64,000 nt of DNA from Jeotgalicoccus aerolatus (GTDB lineage Bacteria; Bacillota; Bacilli; Staphylococcales; Salinicoccaceae), in assembly GCF_014635205.1 (NCBI RefSeq), contig NZ_BMCN01000002.1, forward strand, positions 248,001-312,000, given 5' to 3'. Each line of letters starts with the position of its first letter. The stretch's first letter is position 1. Positions 62,478 to 64,000 of this stretch are shown here, one piece after another. Below the pieces are notes generated by a model. The model worked only from the letters and a program-made list of their open reading frames with translations. It had not been told where the DNA came from and made no database searches. The translations under genes and the position numbers were made by a program.

Positions 62478-62831
62478 TTATAATTTGTTAACGATTTTAA
62501 TCAAGACGAACTGTAGCGGTACTCTAGCCCAGAGCAGCGGTTTTGGAACGTCGATATTACCGAGAGGCAGAGATTTTCTCGCCATATAAATGTTTGCGGG
62601 CAGTACGATGACTAAAAAGCTGTTAATTACAGACTTAAAAACAGTGCCCGGCCGTTTTAGGCACAGCAATATACTGATCATAATTTCCAAAACACCGCTT
62701 GCTTTCACTATAAATGTCTTGCATGGCAAGTAGCCTGGAACGATATTTGAAAAACCTTCTGTTCTTGTAAAATGCGCAATACCTGCGATGCCGAACACGG
62801 CAGCAAGTACATATCTCATTACTATTTTCAT
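62478..62831 (-). CDS. DoxX-like membrane protein
   Basis: 117 residues, four helices. RYVLAAVFGIAGIAHFTRTEGFSNIVPGYLP and ASGVLEIMISILLCLKRP are the DoxX-like features, including the conserved H-F and P residues. Members of this family occur with thiol-redox or oxidoreductase genes. Lies 16 bases before the SRPBCC gene on the same strand and may be co-transcribed with it. No function assigned. Confidence 0.85.
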   Translation of the reverse strand: MKIVMRYVLAAVFGIAGIAHFTRTEGFSNIVPGYLPCKTFIVKASGVLEIMISILLCLKRPGTVFKSVINSFLVIVLPANIYMARKSLPLGNIDVPKPLLWARVPLQFVLIKIVNKL

Positions 62832-62879
62832 TAATTTACCTGCTTCCTAAAAAACGATTATTTATATTTACCCTGAAAT

Positions 62880-63416
62880 TTATGAGTCACACACTGATTT
62901 TGAATATGATGAAATATTTTTAATGCGTGCATCTTTCTTGTGATTTTCAAACTCGATAAAGTACGCCCAATGATGTGTTTGTCCATCTGCTGTTATGACT
63001 GTGCCATTTGCGGCGCCTTCTTTGCCATGAGTGAGTATATTGTAAATATGAAGCGCTGTAATCTGCGAAGGCAGCTTCGGCAGAAGCATTTCTGTAACCA
63101 GCAGAGCTTCAGCTTTTTTATCGTTCATATAAGCAAGGATTAAAAAATCGCGTATGACTTCTCTTTTCGGTGCGTTATTGCAGCAAAGAGAACCGGAGAT
63201 TAAAAAATCCGGCGAATAAGTGAGCTGTTCCTCTTCTTTAAATTTCAAACCGGATGTCTGGAGCGCATCTTTTAGAATACGAGCTGCTTTGGGACCAAGA
63301 CCATGGAGTTTTAACAGGTTCTTCTCATCGAACTGGGTTAACTCTTCCAGCTGTGTGATACCGATGTGTTCAAGAGCACTTGCTGCAGGTTTGCCGATAT
63401 TGGGAATCTGAGTCAT
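62880..63416 (-). CDS. Helix-hairpin-helix protein with C-terminal NTF2-like domain
   Basis: 178 residues. The N-terminal part, IPNIGKPAASALEHIGI and LLKLHGLGPKAARILKDAL, is a pair of helix-hairpin-helix motifs. Residues about 75-175 look like a nuclear-transport-factor-2/SnoaL-type alpha+beta domain (FLILAYMNDKKAEALLVTEM, then GTVITADGQTHHWAYFIEF, IKNISSYS). The combination is seen in other Bacillales proteins; the role is unknown. Starts at an ATG after GGCGG. Confidence 0.75.
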   Translation of the reverse strand: MTQIPNIGKPAASALEHIGITQLEELTQFDEKNLLKLHGLGPKAARILKDALQTSGLKFKEEEQLTYSPDFLISGSLCCNNAPKREVIRDFLILAYMNDKKAEALLVTEMLLPKLPSQITALHIYNILTHGKEGAANGTVITADGQTHHWAYFIEFENHKKDARIKNISSYSKSVCDS

Positions 63417-63428
63417 AAGAACACCGCC

Positions 63429-64000
63429 TTAAAGCATTTTAATAATATTCAAGAAAATAAAGCAGGCAATAACAAAAATTGCCGCTGCAGATAGTTTATT
63501 GATCCAAAAAGTAATCGAGCCGTTTTTATCAATGCGGCCAATGATTCTGCCGATCAGAACAAGTATTATAAATGCCAGCCATGATACAAAGATGCAGGAA
63601 ACAGTAAAGATAATCAGATTTGTCCCGGTGTAAGCTGTAGAGTTTGTTCCGATAATCCCTGCAGTATCTAATATGGCATGGGGATTTAATAAAGAAACTG
63701 AAAGTGCATACGCAGCCTGTTTATAAGGTGTGAGCAGAACAGGTGCATGAGATGACGTGTCAGCTTTAGTAAACCATAGAGAAACTGCTATGTACATTAA
63801 AAATATAAATCCAATAATATACATAGTCAGCTGCAGAGCAGGTATAGACAGAATAATTAAAGATACGCCAGCCACCGAGAAAATAATCAATAATGTATCA
63901 CTGAGTCCGGCAGTCACAATGGCAGGCAAAGCATGGATAAATTTCTTCTGATTGGCCCCCTGGTTAATTAAAAAGACGTTTTGAGCACCCGGCGGCAGTA
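63429..64000 (-). CDS. LysE/ArgO-family amino acid exporter (5' end outside window)
   Basis: The open frame runs to the right edge and begins inside the gene: LPPGAQNVFLINQGANQKKF, the conserved LysE N-terminal motif, so only a few residues are missing. The seen 190 residues hold about five to six membrane segments (LSDTLLIIFSVAGVSL, SLLNPHAILDTAGIIG with the central N-P motif). The family exports lysine, arginine or other amino acids. A shorter start inside the frame (63929) is not real. Confidence 0.85.
   Translation of the reverse strand, partial: LPPGAQNVFLINQGANQKKFIHALPAIVTAGLSDTLLIIFSVAGVSLIILSIPALQLTMYIIGFIFLMYIAVSLWFTKADTSSHAPVLLTPYKQAAYALSVSLLNPHAILDTAGIIGTNSTAYTGTNLIIFTVSCIFVSWLAFIILVLIGRIIGRIDKNGSITFWINKLSAAAIFVIACFIFLNIIKML

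Noticed and set aside
1..64000. CRISPR arrays, insertion sequences, prophage, integrons, tRNA or rRNA genes
   Set aside because: No regularly spaced repeats, transposase or integrase frames, terminal repeats or cloverleaf sequences were recognised anywhere in the window.

Overview
The window reads as chromosome of a low-to-moderate GC Gram-positive of the Staphylococcaceae type. Pointers are a class III fructose-bisphosphatase, an HssRS/HrtBA haem-stress locus, short HisZ and HisG proteins, a YerC-type TrpR-family regulator divergent from a his operon, Fur boxes and strong AGGAGG ribosome sites. A genus such as Jeotgalicoccus would fit, but the sequence alone does not prove it. The stretch is gene-dense. 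No rRNA, tRNA, insertion sequence, prophage or CRISPR array was seen, and no gene-free gap exceeds 300 bases.

Layout. 1-1.6 kb: menC-like partial gene and a GNAT gene on minus. 1.66-5.3 kb: an mhq-type quinone/aromatic stress operon (MarR regulator, two ring-cleaving dioxygenases of which the first is frameshifted, flavin reductase, carboxylesterase). 5.4-8.7 kb: two tandem PuuD-like glutamine hydrolases and an orphan peptide-binding lipoprotein. 8.7-14.2 kb: PAP2 phosphatase, HTH/DUF1232 protein, MgtE, an S66 peptidase, a lipoprotein and thymidine kinase. 14.3-17.3 kb: a Crp/Fnr regulator, a P1B ATPase with altered signature motifs and a separate HMA protein. Both transport transcription units carry an FNR-like box at the same distance from a -10. 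17.4-21.7 kb: PhnA-like protein and a Fur-boxed siderophore ABC operon. 21.8-26.9 kb: CHAP hydrolase, fructosamine-kinase-like protein, methyltransferase, TauE/SafE, DUF368 and CDF transporters. 27-30.5 kb: LysR regulator divergent from a MetE-like methyltransferase and an aromatic-acid MFS transporter. 30.7-37.7 kb: flavohaemoglobin, YtkA-like lipoprotein, PepSY membrane protein, then hssRS-hrtBA.

37.8-53.5 kb: YfcC-type carrier, SDR, aldehyde dehydrogenase, an ergothioneine/osmoprotectant-type ABC transporter with a fused permease-binding protein, aldo-keto reductase, two paralogous membrane proteins of unknown function, another SDR, NhaC antiporter, fbp, an acyltransferase and yerC. 53.6-60 kb: hisZGDCB-AFI. 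hisH is absent from its usual place between hisB and hisA; only a short HisH-like C-terminal remnant is visible there. 60-64 kb: a 52-residue small protein, DUF3169/XRE pair, an SMR efflux pair with the first gene frameshifted, SRPBCC, DoxX, an HhH/NTF2-like protein and a partial LysE exporter.

Main points for a second look: the missing hisH, the Crp/Fnr-ATPase-HMA module with twin matched regulatory sites, three reading-frame breaks of one or two bases (possible sequencing errors or young pseudogenes), the duplicated unknown membrane protein pair with a CRP-like palindrome, and the MetE-like/aromatic transporter pair.
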